A DNA stretch of 57,133 bases, taken from assembly GCA_021813325.1 (NCBI GenBank), contig JAKALA010000020.1, positions 1-57,133 on the forward strand. Reading direction: 5' to 3'. This document shows positions 7,076-15,081 of the stretch, piece after piece (positions within the stretch are counted from its first letter, which is position 1; every line of letters starts with the position of its first letter). Source of the stretch: a bacterium (lineage in GTDB: Bacteria > Verrucomicrobiota > Verrucomicrobiia > Limisphaerales > UBA11358). Below the pieces are notes generated by a model. It made no database searches and was not told where the DNA came from. It was given only the letters and a program-made list of their open reading frames with translations. A program made the translations under genes and the position numbers.

Positions 7076-7708
7076 GTGAAAAAAGCCGGGCGCCCCATCA
7101 TCCCGCGAAAGACCATTTACCGGCTTTCGATTTATTTGCGTTGCCTGGCGCGGCTGCGCGAAAACGCCATCAACACCGTGTCCAGCGAGGCATTGGCCCA
7201 GGCGGCGGGCGTAAAGCCCACCCAACTGCGCAAGGATCTGGCCTATTTTGGCGCCTTCGGCACGCGCGGTCTGGGCTATGAGGTGAACGCGCTTTCCAAG
7301 CGCATTTCCGATGAATTGGGCACCTCCAGCCTGCAACCGGTCATCCTGGTGGGCGTGGGCAACCTGGGGCTGGCGTTGCTCTCCTACCGCGGTTTTGAAA
7401 AAGAGGGTTTTGAAATTGTGGCCGCCTTTGACGCGGCCCCCAAGCGGAAACGCGACAAACAGATTCACCTGCCCATTTGGGGCATGGAAAAATTGAAAAA
7501 TTTTGTTCACGAAAAGAACGTCAAAATGGCGATTCTTTCGGTGCCCGCCGCCGCCGCCCAAACCGTGGCCAATGAGTTGATGGCCGCCGGCATCATGGGC
7601 ATTTTGAATTTTTCCCCCATCGTGCTGGCGGTGCCGGAGGATGTCATGGTCAACAACGTCAATCTGGCGATTGAACTGGAAAACCTCAGCTATTTCATCC
7701 AAGGCTGA
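7076..7708 (+). CDS. rex: Redox-sensing transcriptional repressor Rex
   Basis: The 210-residue protein matches the Rex family in length. It has an N-terminal winged helix (about 12-61, with the block QLRKDLAYFGAFGTRG) and a Rossmann fold whose dinucleotide-binding motif GVGNLG lies at residues 93-98. Rex senses the NADH/NAD+ ratio and represses respiratory and fermentative genes when NADH is low. The start is a GTG; upstream in-frame starts are absent. It sits 310 bases from the end of the cbb3 oxidase cluster and points toward it. That fits a role in respiration control, but I could not find a full Rex operator near either one. Confidence 0.95.
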   Translation: MKKAGRPIIPRKTIYRLSIYLRCLARLRENAINTVSSEALAQAAGVKPTQLRKDLAYFGAFGTRGLGYEVNALSKRISDELGTSSLQPVILVGVGNLGLALLSYRGFEKEGFEIVAAFDAAPKRKRDKQIHLPIWGMEKLKNFVHEKNVKMAILSVPAAAAQTVANELMAAGIMGILNFSPIVLAVPEDVMVNNVNLAIELENLSYFIQG

Positions 7709-7818
7709 ACCGTTTTTTAAAGCAACGAGGCCGAAGGCACACGTTGATTTAGAGCGGTTTTTTAAAAAAATACAACCGCGTAACAATCGAAAAATTGTGG
7801 CAGAGCGGCAGCTTGCTC

Positions 7819-7934
7819 GGTAGCAAAGATGGCTGGCGAAGTGGCGGCGACGCCCTCGTCGCCGTGCGGATTGGATATTTCCAACTGCGACGCGGCGGCG
7901 CCGCCACTATTCCGACATGTTTGCTACAAAGCAA
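7819..7934. repeat. Palindromic dispersed repeat, long copy
   Basis: The left end GTAGCAAAGATG and the right end CATGTTTGCTAC are nearly perfect inverted repeats. The complementarity continues inward through the GTGGCGGC...GCCGCCAC blocks. The element therefore folds into a long imperfect hairpin, like REP or MITE-type palindromes. It lies between the convergent rex and TauE/SafE-like genes. The shorter relative is at 5481-5544. Confidence 0.8.
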
Positions 7935-8018
7935 TTCCGAAAGAGAGACAGGCGAGACGGCTGTCCTGCGACGGTATTGATTTGGATGCGGCAAACATTT
8001 CTCCCCTGCCCTGCCCGA

Positions 8019-8705
8019 TTAATTGGCGCAGCAATTGGCCGCTCCTGAAGTCAAATCCGGGCTGAGATAAGGAATGCCCAAGGCCATTCCGCGCAGAATC
8101 AACAATGCCGCCACCACGCAAATCCCGGCGGGAATCATGGCCCGCAGCCGCAAGCGCAGTTGCGGCGGAAATATTTTTCCCGACAGGCTGATGGCGAGCA
8201 TCATCGGCAGCGTGCCCAATCCAAAGACCGCCATGCAGGCCATTCCCCGGACCAATGAGCCGGCGGCAACGGCTCCCGCCATGGCCACATAAACCAGGCC
8301 GCACGGCAACAGGCCATTCAACAAGCCCAGCAGCGTCAGCGAACGGAAACCGCGCTGGCGCAATTGAGCGGACATGGCGGATTTCAGCGCCATCACAAGT
8401 TTTACCGCGGGAACCGAGAGCGCCACTTTTTTTGAAACCAGGAGGCCCCCCAAAATGGCGACGCCCAGGCCGATGGACAACGCGCGTTGCATCCCCGCAA
8501 AGGCGATGGCATGGCCGAGCCAGCCGGCCACCGCGCCCAGCAAACAGTAGGTGGTGATGCGTCCGCCTTGATACAGCAACCGCCCGGCGATGATCCGCCC
8601 GGCCCCGCCGGCGGGAATGGGCAAGGCCAGTTGCAGTGGCCCGCACATGGCCGCGCAGTGCAGACTGCCGATCAAGCCCAGGGCGAAAGCGATGGTGAAA
8701 TCCAT
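8019..8705 (-). CDS. TauE/SafE-like (UreH_2-type) membrane protein of the cbb3 cluster
   Basis: The product is a six- to seven-helix membrane protein of 228 residues starting MDFTIAFALGLIG. Near the N-terminus is the HCAAMCGP motif (residues 16-23), typical of the sulfite exporter TauE/SafE-like family members that sit beside cbb3 assembly genes. A second helix pair has the LLPCGLVY motif. In other bacteria this protein follows ccoGHIS and is thought to help with copper handling or oxidase maturation. I chose this ATG because it comes one base after the fixH stop (TAA-C-ATG), which suggests translational coupling. An ATG six codons upstream would overlap fixH by 17 bases. It is the last gene of the cluster. 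Confidence 0.85.
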   Translation of the reverse strand: MDFTIAFALGLIGSLHCAAMCGPLQLALPIPAGGAGRIIAGRLLYQGGRITTYCLLGAVAGWLGHAIAFAGMQRALSIGLGVAILGGLLVSKKVALSVPAVKLVMALKSAMSAQLRQRGFRSLTLLGLLNGLLPCGLVYVAMAGAVAAGSLVRGMACMAVFGLGTLPMMLAISLSGKIFPPQLRLRLRAMIPAGICVVAALLILRGMALGIPYLSPDLTSGAANCCAN

Positions 8706-8706
8706 G

Positions 8707-9171
8707 TTAATTGGAAACGACAAATTCCAATTCCAGAAAATAGTCCACGGAATCAGATTGCCAACTGGCCCGCACCTGCCAGGGGCCGGGTTTCAAATCG
8801 GAAACACTCAGCCGTTGCCGTCCGTCAGCCGCGGGCTTGAGGGGAACCTGCCGGTCCAAATCCGAGGATGACGGCCGATAAAACACCAGATTACCGGAGA
8901 AATTCCGCGCCAGTTGGGCGCTCGGAACGGCCAGCTCGATCTGGCCGGCGCCAGCCAGATAGGCAAGCGTGGCGCCGCAGCTTTGGGCGCGCGCGGTGGC
9001 ATCGATCTGCTGTTGAAACTTCAACTCGCTCTCGTAGTAATTCGGGGTGACCAGCGAGTCCTGATGCGTGACGGCGATATAGATGGCGGTGGTGATGCCG
9101 GCCAGCAGGAGGACGAAGGCCATGGTGATGCCCAAGGGCCAATAGTTGCGGGTGGGGGTGGTCGTGGTCAT
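8707..9171 (-). CDS. ccoH: FixH/CcoH-type cbb3 oxidase assembly protein
   Basis: The 154-residue protein has one N-terminal membrane segment (about 13-32) followed by the FixH signature: a VTHQDSLVTPNYYESELKF stretch and a periplasmic beta domain ending GPWQVRASWQSDSVDYFLE. FixH/CcoH is needed for assembly or stability of the cbb3 oxidase in the inner membrane. It starts 4 bases after the ccoG stop and is followed at once by the TauE/SafE-like gene, so the three are one transcriptional unit. Confidence 0.88.
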   Translation of the reverse strand: MTTTTPTRNYWPLGITMAFVLLLAGITTAIYIAVTHQDSLVTPNYYESELKFQQQIDATARAQSCGATLAYLAGAGQIELAVPSAQLARNFSGNLVFYRPSSSDLDRQVPLKPAADGRQRLSVSDLKPGPWQVRASWQSDSVDYFLELEFVVSN

Positions 9172-9175
9172 CAGA

Positions 9176-10621
9176 TTAATTTCGCGGGCCGATAAAAGCC
9201 GTTTTCACAGTTTGCAATTTTTGGTCATGGGAATAAACGCCCATGACAATGGGCGTGGTGCCGGACTTCAGGGATGCCGGGTCCAGCTCCACGAGCACGG
9301 AATTTTCCAGGAGCTTTTGCGCGGGCACCACGAGCGCGCCGCCCATGACCCGCAGCGAGCCGGAGACGTTTTCGAGCCGCAGTTCCACCGGCAGTTCGCG
9401 GGAAGTTTTGTTGACCACGCGGATGGTGTATAGGTTGCTGAAACGGCCATCGTCCATTTTTTGAAACAGCGAACCCGGCGCGCGCAGGACGGTGGCCTCC
9501 ACATCCGCCCGGGTGAACAGCATGAAGGCGAGAACCACGGCCAGCGCAGCCAGCACGACCAGATAGCCCAGGAGGCGGGGCGTCATTTTAAGCCGTTCGC
9601 CGCGTTCGATGCCATTGAGCGACGCGTAGCGGATCAAGCCGCGTTCGTTGCCCACCTTGGTCATAACGGTGTCACAGGCGTCCATGCAGGCGGTGCAATG
9701 CACACATTCCATCTGCGTGCCATTCCGAATGTCGATGCCGGTGGGACACACGGAGACGCATTGGTTGCACGCCACACAATCCCCGAAACCGGCATCCCGG
9801 CGGTCGCCATAATTTTGACCGCGCTGGCGCGGGCCGCGCTTTTCGCCGCGCTTGTGATCATAGGCCACCACGATGGAATTTTCGTCCAACAACACGGATT
9901 GAAAACGGCCATAGGGACAAATGAAGGTGCAGGCTTGCTCGCGAAAACGCGCAAAAATCCCGTAGAACAAAAGCGAAAACGCGATCATGAACATCAATCC
10001 CGTCAGATGCTGGCCGGGCGGATCGAGGATGATCTGATAAAGCGGGCGCCAGCCGATGATACAGCTCAACAGCACGTTGCCCACGACGAAGGAAAGACCG
10101 AAGAACACCCCATGTTTCAAGAGTTTCTTTGCGATTTTCCCGGCGGTCCACGGCGCCCGGTTGAGCGCCTTCTGACGATCCGCATCGCCTTCGATGAGAT
10201 ATTCGATTTTGCGGAAAACCATCTCCATCATGACGGTTTGCGGACACGCCCAGCCGCACCAGACCCGGCCAAACGCGGCGGTGAAAATCACGATCCCGAT
10301 CACAAAGACGAGGGTGGCCAGGGCAAAGATGATCATGTCCTGCGGCCAAAACACCTGCCCGAGCACGACGAACTTGCGTTCCACGATGTTCATCAGCAAC
10401 AGCGGGTTTCCGTTGATGGTGATGAACGGCCCGGCAAACATGATGAGCAGCAGCAACCAGCTAAACCAGGTGCGCCAGCGGTAAAACCGGCCGGAAACCT
10501 TGCGGGGATAGATCCATTGCCGGCGGCCTTCCTGGTCCGCCGTGGCAATGTGATCGCGGAAGTCCGCCCAATTCACTGGCTGGGCGGGCGATTCAGGCTT
10601 GTCTTTTGGCGTGGTGCTCAC
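9176..10621 (-). CDS. ccoG: CcoG (FixG/RdxA) cytochrome c oxidase accessory protein
   Basis: The 481-residue membrane iron-sulfur protein has several membrane helices (about 50-120, 170-220 and 345-365). A CGWACPQTVMMEM motif lies at 122-134. Two 4Fe-4S ferredoxin sets follow (Cys282/285/288/292 and Cys306/309/312/316), and an IgFixG-type beta domain ends the protein. CcoG is a cupric reductase in studied bacteria and supplies Cu(I) for the cbb3 active site. It lies 89 bases after ccoP and directly before fixH, the classical ccoNOQP-ccoGH order. Confidence 0.95.
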   Translation of the reverse strand: MSTTPKDKPESPAQPVNWADFRDHIATADQEGRRQWIYPRKVSGRFYRWRTWFSWLLLLIMFAGPFITINGNPLLLMNIVERKFVVLGQVFWPQDMIIFALATLVFVIGIVIFTAAFGRVWCGWACPQTVMMEMVFRKIEYLIEGDADRQKALNRAPWTAGKIAKKLLKHGVFFGLSFVVGNVLLSCIIGWRPLYQIILDPPGQHLTGLMFMIAFSLLFYGIFARFREQACTFICPYGRFQSVLLDENSIVVAYDHKRGEKRGPRQRGQNYGDRRDAGFGDCVACNQCVSVCPTGIDIRNGTQMECVHCTACMDACDTVMTKVGNERGLIRYASLNGIERGERLKMTPRLLGYLVVLAALAVVLAFMLFTRADVEATVLRAPGSLFQKMDDGRFSNLYTIRVVNKTSRELPVELRLENVSGSLRVMGGALVVPAQKLLENSVLVELDPASLKSGTTPIVMGVYSHDQKLQTVKTAFIGPRN

Positions 10622-10710
10622 AGCGCGAATCTGGATTGGGAGCGCAAAGCCTTCAACCCAGCCGGGATGATAATCCGGCTGAGTGAGGGTTGGCTTCGCT
10701 TTTTTTGCTT

Positions 10711-11304
10711 TTACTCGAATTCACTCGGACCGGACGGCTTCGCCGGCTGCTGGTTTTCCGGCAACTTGCCGGGCGTGGCCAGTTTGGCTCCACGAAGCGT
10801 GTAAATGTAACTGGCGACCGCGTTGATTTCTTCCGGTTTCAAAATGGCTTTCCAGGTGATCATGCCCTTGGCGGGCACGCCGTCCCAGATCACTTTGACG
10901 GTGTCGGCATACTTGCCGCCATGAATCCAATAATCGTCGGTGAGATTGGGGCCGACCAGGCCGCCGCCATCGGTGCGATGGCAGGGAGCGCAGTATTTCC
11001 CGTAAATCACCTGGCCGCTGGCGATCACGGTGGCATCGGCGGAAGGTTGGAGGTTGGGTATGCCCGCCTCAAATTGGCTCATGGCGGCATTTTTAACGGC
11101 CGCGCCGGCTTTCATTTCCTTTTCGTATTCCGCCGCCTGTAGATCGCCGGCATGGGCCACGTGATAATAAATCAGGTAGATCGCGGAGAAAATGATGGTG
11201 AGGTAAAACAGCCAGACCCACCAGCGCGGCAATTTGTTGTCCAGTTCTTGAATGCCGTCGTATTCGTGGTCGAGCAGCAATGGCTCTTGGGGATCGTTGC
11301 TCAT
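10711..11304 (-). CDS. ccoP: cbb3 oxidase subunit III, mono-haem CcoP
   Basis: The 197-residue protein begins with the FixP N-terminal region and one membrane helix (LPRWWVWLFYLTIIFSAIY, 25-43). It has a single cytochrome c domain with CAPCH at 105-109 and distal Met in VPAKGMITW. Proteobacterial CcoP has about 300 residues and two haem c groups, so one haem domain is absent here. Such short forms occur in Bacteroidetes and Verrucomicrobia. It passes electrons from soluble cytochrome c toward CcoO. Its ATG overlaps the ccoQ stop (ATGA), so the two are translationally coupled. Confidence 0.93.
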   Translation of the reverse strand: MSNDPQEPLLLDHEYDGIQELDNKLPRWWVWLFYLTIIFSAIYLIYYHVAHAGDLQAAEYEKEMKAGAAVKNAAMSQFEAGIPNLQPSADATVIASGQVIYGKYCAPCHRTDGGGLVGPNLTDDYWIHGGKYADTVKVIWDGVPAKGMITWKAILKPEEINAVASYIYTLRGAKLATPGKLPENQQPAKPSGPSEFE

Positions 11305-11513
11305 AGGGTTCCAGATTGAATTTTGTCGGGTGCTTCCTTTTCACCGCCATCCAGCGGCAGACTGCCCATGTGGTTCAAATGGTTTTTCTTCAGCCCCAGC
11401 GCCCAGACGAGCATGCCGGTGAAAAAACCGAAAAACAGCAGGATGGAAACAATGCCGTAGGTATTGATGTCCTCCGCTTCGTGCATCATGGAGCGAACGA
11501 GATGGGATAACAT
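11301..11513 (-). CDS. ccoQ: cbb3 oxidase small subunit CcoQ
   Basis: This 70-residue protein has one membrane helix (about 20-42, YGIVSILLFFGFFTGML) followed by a charged tail. That is the normal plan of CcoQ, the small subunit that stabilises the cbb3 complex. Position supports the call: it lies between ccoNO (11 bases upstream) and ccoP (4-base overlap). The start may be Met9 or Met10 rather than Met1. Confidence 0.85.
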   Translation of the reverse strand: MLSHLVRSMMHEAEDINTYGIVSILLFFGFFTGMLVWALGLKKNHLNHMGSLPLDGGEKEAPDKIQSGTL

Positions 11514-11524
11514 GGGAATTCAGG

Positions 11525-13684
11525 TTATTTGGCGGCCGTGGTGGACGGCGCGGATTTAATGTCGGTGCCGAGCCGTTGCAGGTAGGCGATCAGCGCGATG
11601 ATTTCATTATCCGGCTCCGAGGTGATGGAACCCTGCTTCAGGTCGGTCACAATCTTGGCGGCCTGGGCTTCCAGGTCTTTTTGCGCGGGGCCGTTTTCGT
11701 ATCCGGCCGGGTAAGGCACGCCCACCTTGCGCAAGGCCGCCAGCCGGGCCGGCAGCGAGGCGAGATCCAGTTTTTGCGTCAGCAGCCAGGAATAGCGCGG
11801 CATGATGGAACCGGGCGAGGTGGAACGCGGATCATCCATGTGATTGTAATGCCAGGCAGCGGGATATTTGCCGCCTTCGCGGGCCAGGTCGGGACCTTTG
11901 CGTTCCGATCCCCACAGGAACGGATGATCATAGACAAATTCACCGGCCTTGGAATATTCGCCGTAACGCTCCGTTTCCGAGCGGAACGGGCGGATCATTT
12001 GCGAGTGGCAGCCCAAACAGCCTTCGCGGATGTAAATATCCCGGCCCAAAACTTCCAGCGGCGTGTAGGGCTTGACGCTGGCAATCGTCGGCACATTCGC
12101 CTTGATGAGGAACATGGGAATTATTTCAACGAGGCCGCCCACCAGAATGGCAATCACGGTCAGCACGGTGAAAAAGAGCGGTTTGCCTTCGAGGAGCCGG
12201 TGCGGCGACAGTTTACCATGGGCAGCGGGAGCTTTTTCCAGCGCGGCGGCCGACGCCTCGGTTTCCGGCTCGAACTCGCCGGATTTGGCGGTCTGGTAAA
12301 GGTTATAAACCATCAGGAACGCGCCCACGATGTAAAGCGTTCCGCCGATGGCGCGCAGCTTGAACATCGGCACCACCTGCACAATGGTTTCCAGAAAATT
12401 GGGATATTGCAGGAAGCCATCTTTGGTGAATTGCTTCCACATCAGACCTTCCGTGATGCCGGCCACGTAAATGGGGATGACGTAGAAAATCATGCCCATC
12501 AAGCCGATCCAGAAATGATAATTCGCCAGTTTGACGGACCACAACTTGGTTTTGTAAAGACGGGGCCACAGCCAATACAGCATGGAGAACGTCAAAAAGC
12601 CGTTCCAACCCAGCGCCCCGGTATGCACATGGGCAATCGTCCAGTCGGTGTAGTGCGACAAGGAATTGACGGTTTTGATGGACAGCACCGGACCTTCCAA
12701 CGTGCTCATGCCATAGGCCGTCACCGCCACCACCATGAATTTCAGCATGGGATCCTGCCGCACTTTGTCCCAAGCGCCGCGAAGCGTTAACAACCCGTTC
12801 AACATGCCGCCCCAGCTCGGCGCGATGAGCATCAGGGAGAACACCATGCCGAGGGATTGCGCCCAATCGGGCAGCGCCGAATACAGCAAATGATGCGGAC
12901 CGGCCCAAATATAGATGAAAATGAGCGCCCAAAAATGGATGATGGAAAGCCGGTAACTGAAAATCGGCCGGTTGGCGGCCTTGGGCAGGAAATAATACAT
13001 CAGCCCGAGATACGGCGTGGTCAGGAAGAATGCCACCGCGTTGTGGCCATACCACCATTGCACCAGGGCGTCCTGCACGCCGGCATACATGGAGTAGCTT
13101 TTAAACCAGCCCGCCGGCATCTCCATCGAATTGGTGATGTGCAAAACGGCGATGGTCACCGCCGTGGCGATGTAGAACCAGATGGCCACATACATGTGCT
13201 TTTCCCGGCGCTTGACAATGGTGCCGAGCAGGTTGACCGAAAACGCCACCCAGACGATGGCGATGGCAATGTCGATGGGCCATTCCAATTCCGCGTATTC
13301 CTTGCTGGTGGTCATGCCCAACGGCAGGGTGATGGCCGCCGCGACAATGATCAGTTGCCAGCCCCAGAAATTGAACCAGCTTAAAAAATCACTGAACATT
13401 CTGGCTTTGCAGAGCCGTTGCAGCGAGTAATAGATGCCGGTGAACATGCCGTTGCCCACGAAAGCAAAGATAACCGCGTTGGTATGGAGCGGGCGGAGGC
13501 GGCCAAAGGTGATGAATTGAAAATTCAGATTCGCGTCCGGGTAAAAGAGCTGCACCGCCGCCAGCAGGCCCGCCAACATGCCGACAATGCCCCAAACCAC
13601 GGTGGCGATGCCAAACGCCCGCACCACCCGGTTATCATATTTGAATGTTTCAATGTTCATATTATTCGTTGCGAAATTTGCCAA
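11525..13684 (-). CDS. ccoNO: Fused cbb3 oxidase subunits I and II (CcoN-CcoO)
   Basis: At 719 residues this gene joins CcoN (about 1-470) and CcoO (about 500-719). The CcoN part has the expected His ligands: His67, His214 (WWYGHNAV), His264/265 (AGPHH) and His352/354 (AHVHTGALGW). The CcoO part has a membrane anchor at about 503-526 and one haem c site, CLGCH at 556-560, followed by SQMIRPF. The enzyme reduces O2 with high affinity and pumps protons. Fusions of this type are known in Bacteroidetes, Verrucomicrobia and Bdellovibrio. A 154-base gap separates it from ccoS and may hold its own promoter, though I see no clear one. Confidence 0.96.
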   Translation of the reverse strand: MANFATNNMNIETFKYDNRVVRAFGIATVVWGIVGMLAGLLAAVQLFYPDANLNFQFITFGRLRPLHTNAVIFAFVGNGMFTGIYYSLQRLCKARMFSDFLSWFNFWGWQLIIVAAAITLPLGMTTSKEYAELEWPIDIAIAIVWVAFSVNLLGTIVKRREKHMYVAIWFYIATAVTIAVLHITNSMEMPAGWFKSYSMYAGVQDALVQWWYGHNAVAFFLTTPYLGLMYYFLPKAANRPIFSYRLSIIHFWALIFIYIWAGPHHLLYSALPDWAQSLGMVFSLMLIAPSWGGMLNGLLTLRGAWDKVRQDPMLKFMVVAVTAYGMSTLEGPVLSIKTVNSLSHYTDWTIAHVHTGALGWNGFLTFSMLYWLWPRLYKTKLWSVKLANYHFWIGLMGMIFYVIPIYVAGITEGLMWKQFTKDGFLQYPNFLETIVQVVPMFKLRAIGGTLYIVGAFLMVYNLYQTAKSGEFEPETEASAAALEKAPAAHGKLSPHRLLEGKPLFFTVLTVIAILVGGLVEIIPMFLIKANVPTIASVKPYTPLEVLGRDIYIREGCLGCHSQMIRPFRSETERYGEYSKAGEFVYDHPFLWGSERKGPDLAREGGKYPAAWHYNHMDDPRSTSPGSIMPRYSWLLTQKLDLASLPARLAALRKVGVPYPAGYENGPAQKDLEAQAAKIVTDLKQGSITSEPDNEIIALIAYLQRLGTDIKSAPSTTAAK

Positions 13685-13838
13685 ACTTCCACTTAAACCG
13701 CCAAATCAGCTCCACCGGCAAACGACTGGCAAAAATGCCCGCGGGTTCCACCACCCCAACATCATCAGCCAATCCCCAATCCACGCTCCGGGTCAGGCGC
13801 GAACGCCGGCCCCCGCCAAGCGGGTCTGCCCGGCGAGT

Positions 13839-14063
13839 TTAACCGGGGCTTTCATTTTGCCGCGGAGTCTGTCCTGCATGGATTTGCCGGGCTTGATCAC
13901 GGCCGGCGCTGACTTCGGCCCTGCCGTCATCCTCAGCCAGCACCCGCAGGGCCGGCGTGAGCGTGTCTTCATATTGACCGCTGCGCACCGACCAGACAAA
14001 GGCCCCCACAAACAACACGCCCACGGCGAGACTCGCCAAAATCAGCAGGATAATGACGCTCAT
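13839..14063 (-). CDS. ccoS: CcoS-type cbb3 oxidase assembly protein
   Basis: The 74-residue product starts MSVIILLILASLAVGV, then FVWSVRSGQYEDTLTPALRVL. This is the CcoS pattern of one N-terminal membrane helix followed by the WSVRSGQYED block. CcoS is needed for haem and copper insertion into cbb3 oxidases. The tail past residue 45 is longer than in most family members and is not recognisable. It lies between the PocR/AraC regulator and ccoNO. Confidence 0.85.
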   Translation of the reverse strand: MSVIILLILASLAVGVLFVGAFVWSVRSGQYEDTLTPALRVLAEDDGRAEVSAGRDQARQIHAGQTPRQNESPG

Positions 14064-14131
14064 GCGGATTTGATGTTTTGGGGTGTTGGCATGACTGACG
14101 CCAGCTCATCCGGGAGACCGGCGTTTATGAG

Positions 14132-15079
14132 CTAATTATTGAACCGTCCCGCCCCGTTTATCGCTACGCTTGGTTTGGGATTTTCTTGACCTGGATTTTG
14201 ATCCGGCAACCGGTTGCGGTATTGTGAGGGAGAGCAGCCAAACGCCCGCCGAAATGCCCGGTTGAAATAGGGAATGGATTCAAACCCCGCGTCAAAAGCC
14301 ACGTCGCTCACCCGCCGTTCCGGGTCGTCCAGCAACTCGCGGGCTTTTTCCAAACGCTGCCGGGTGCGGTATTGGCTGAAGGTTTGCCCCGTCTGCTTTT
14401 TAAACACCGAGCAAAAATGGCAGGGACTGAGATTCACCCGGGCCGCGACATCTTTCAGCGAAACGGGGTCGTTCCGGCACGCGGCCAAAAACGCCTCGAT
14501 TTTCTGGAGCAAGCTGGAGGGGTGCTTCTTCCGGGCCAGCTGCAATTGCTGCTGGCCGCATTCCTGCAAATATTTGCCAAACATCTGCAATAAAGTGCCC
14601 GCCGCCCGGCATTTGGCGGAAGTCAATCGCGGCGTGTATCGCCAGGTGGTCTGCAATTGATTGGCCCGATCCCCCAAACCCAAGCGTTCGAGGCGGCCCA
14701 CCAGCAACTCCAGATGATCGACATCCAAGGCGCGCAACGCAAACGGGCCGGCCAGCAAACTGCCGACATGCGTTCCCTGAATAAAAACCGGAACCAAAAT
14801 CTTCACCAGGCCGGCCGGACAACTATATTGCACAGGCGCCGTCCGGCTCACAGCGCGCTTCTCCGCCTGCAACAATTTCTGCCGGCAACGGGCGCCGCTG
14901 GGATTTCCCATGCAGCCTTGCACACAGAACGTGCCGGCGGCGAGGGCATACAGGCTGGCCGGCGCGAGCGTCAAAGGCACCCCCGTGGCACAAGTGAATG
15001 CCACCTGTTGCTCACGGACGGCGGCGGAGGCCACCAAAGCCTGCCAGGCTTCCTGCTCGGGAGAAGGGTTGTCGCGCAT
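14132..15079 (-). CDS. AraC-family regulator with PocR sensory domain
   Basis: The 315-residue protein has an N-terminal PocR-type ligand domain (about 8-155) with Cys52, Cys56, Cys65 and Cys87, and a C-terminal AraC double helix-turn-helix domain (about 192-292; VSLKDVAARVNLSPCHF and RRVSDVAFDAGFESIPYFNRAF). PocR domains sense small ligands in known cases such as propanediol or glycerol use. Here the gene is wedged between ccoI (2 bases from its stop) and ccoS, so it probably acts on the oxidase genes. The cysteine set might carry a metal or redox function. That is inference; C52 and C65 are also common in other PocR domains. Confidence 0.85.
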   Translation of the reverse strand: MRDNPSPEQEAWQALVASAAVREQQVAFTCATGVPLTLAPASLYALAAGTFCVQGCMGNPSGARCRQKLLQAEKRAVSRTAPVQYSCPAGLVKILVPVFIQGTHVGSLLAGPFALRALDVDHLELLVGRLERLGLGDRANQLQTTWRYTPRLTSAKCRAAGTLLQMFGKYLQECGQQQLQLARKKHPSSLLQKIEAFLAACRNDPVSLKDVAARVNLSPCHFCSVFKKQTGQTFSQYRTRQRLEKARELLDDPERRVSDVAFDAGFESIPYFNRAFRRAFGCSPSQYRNRLPDQNPGQENPKPSVAINGAGRFNN

Positions 15080-15081
15080 TG

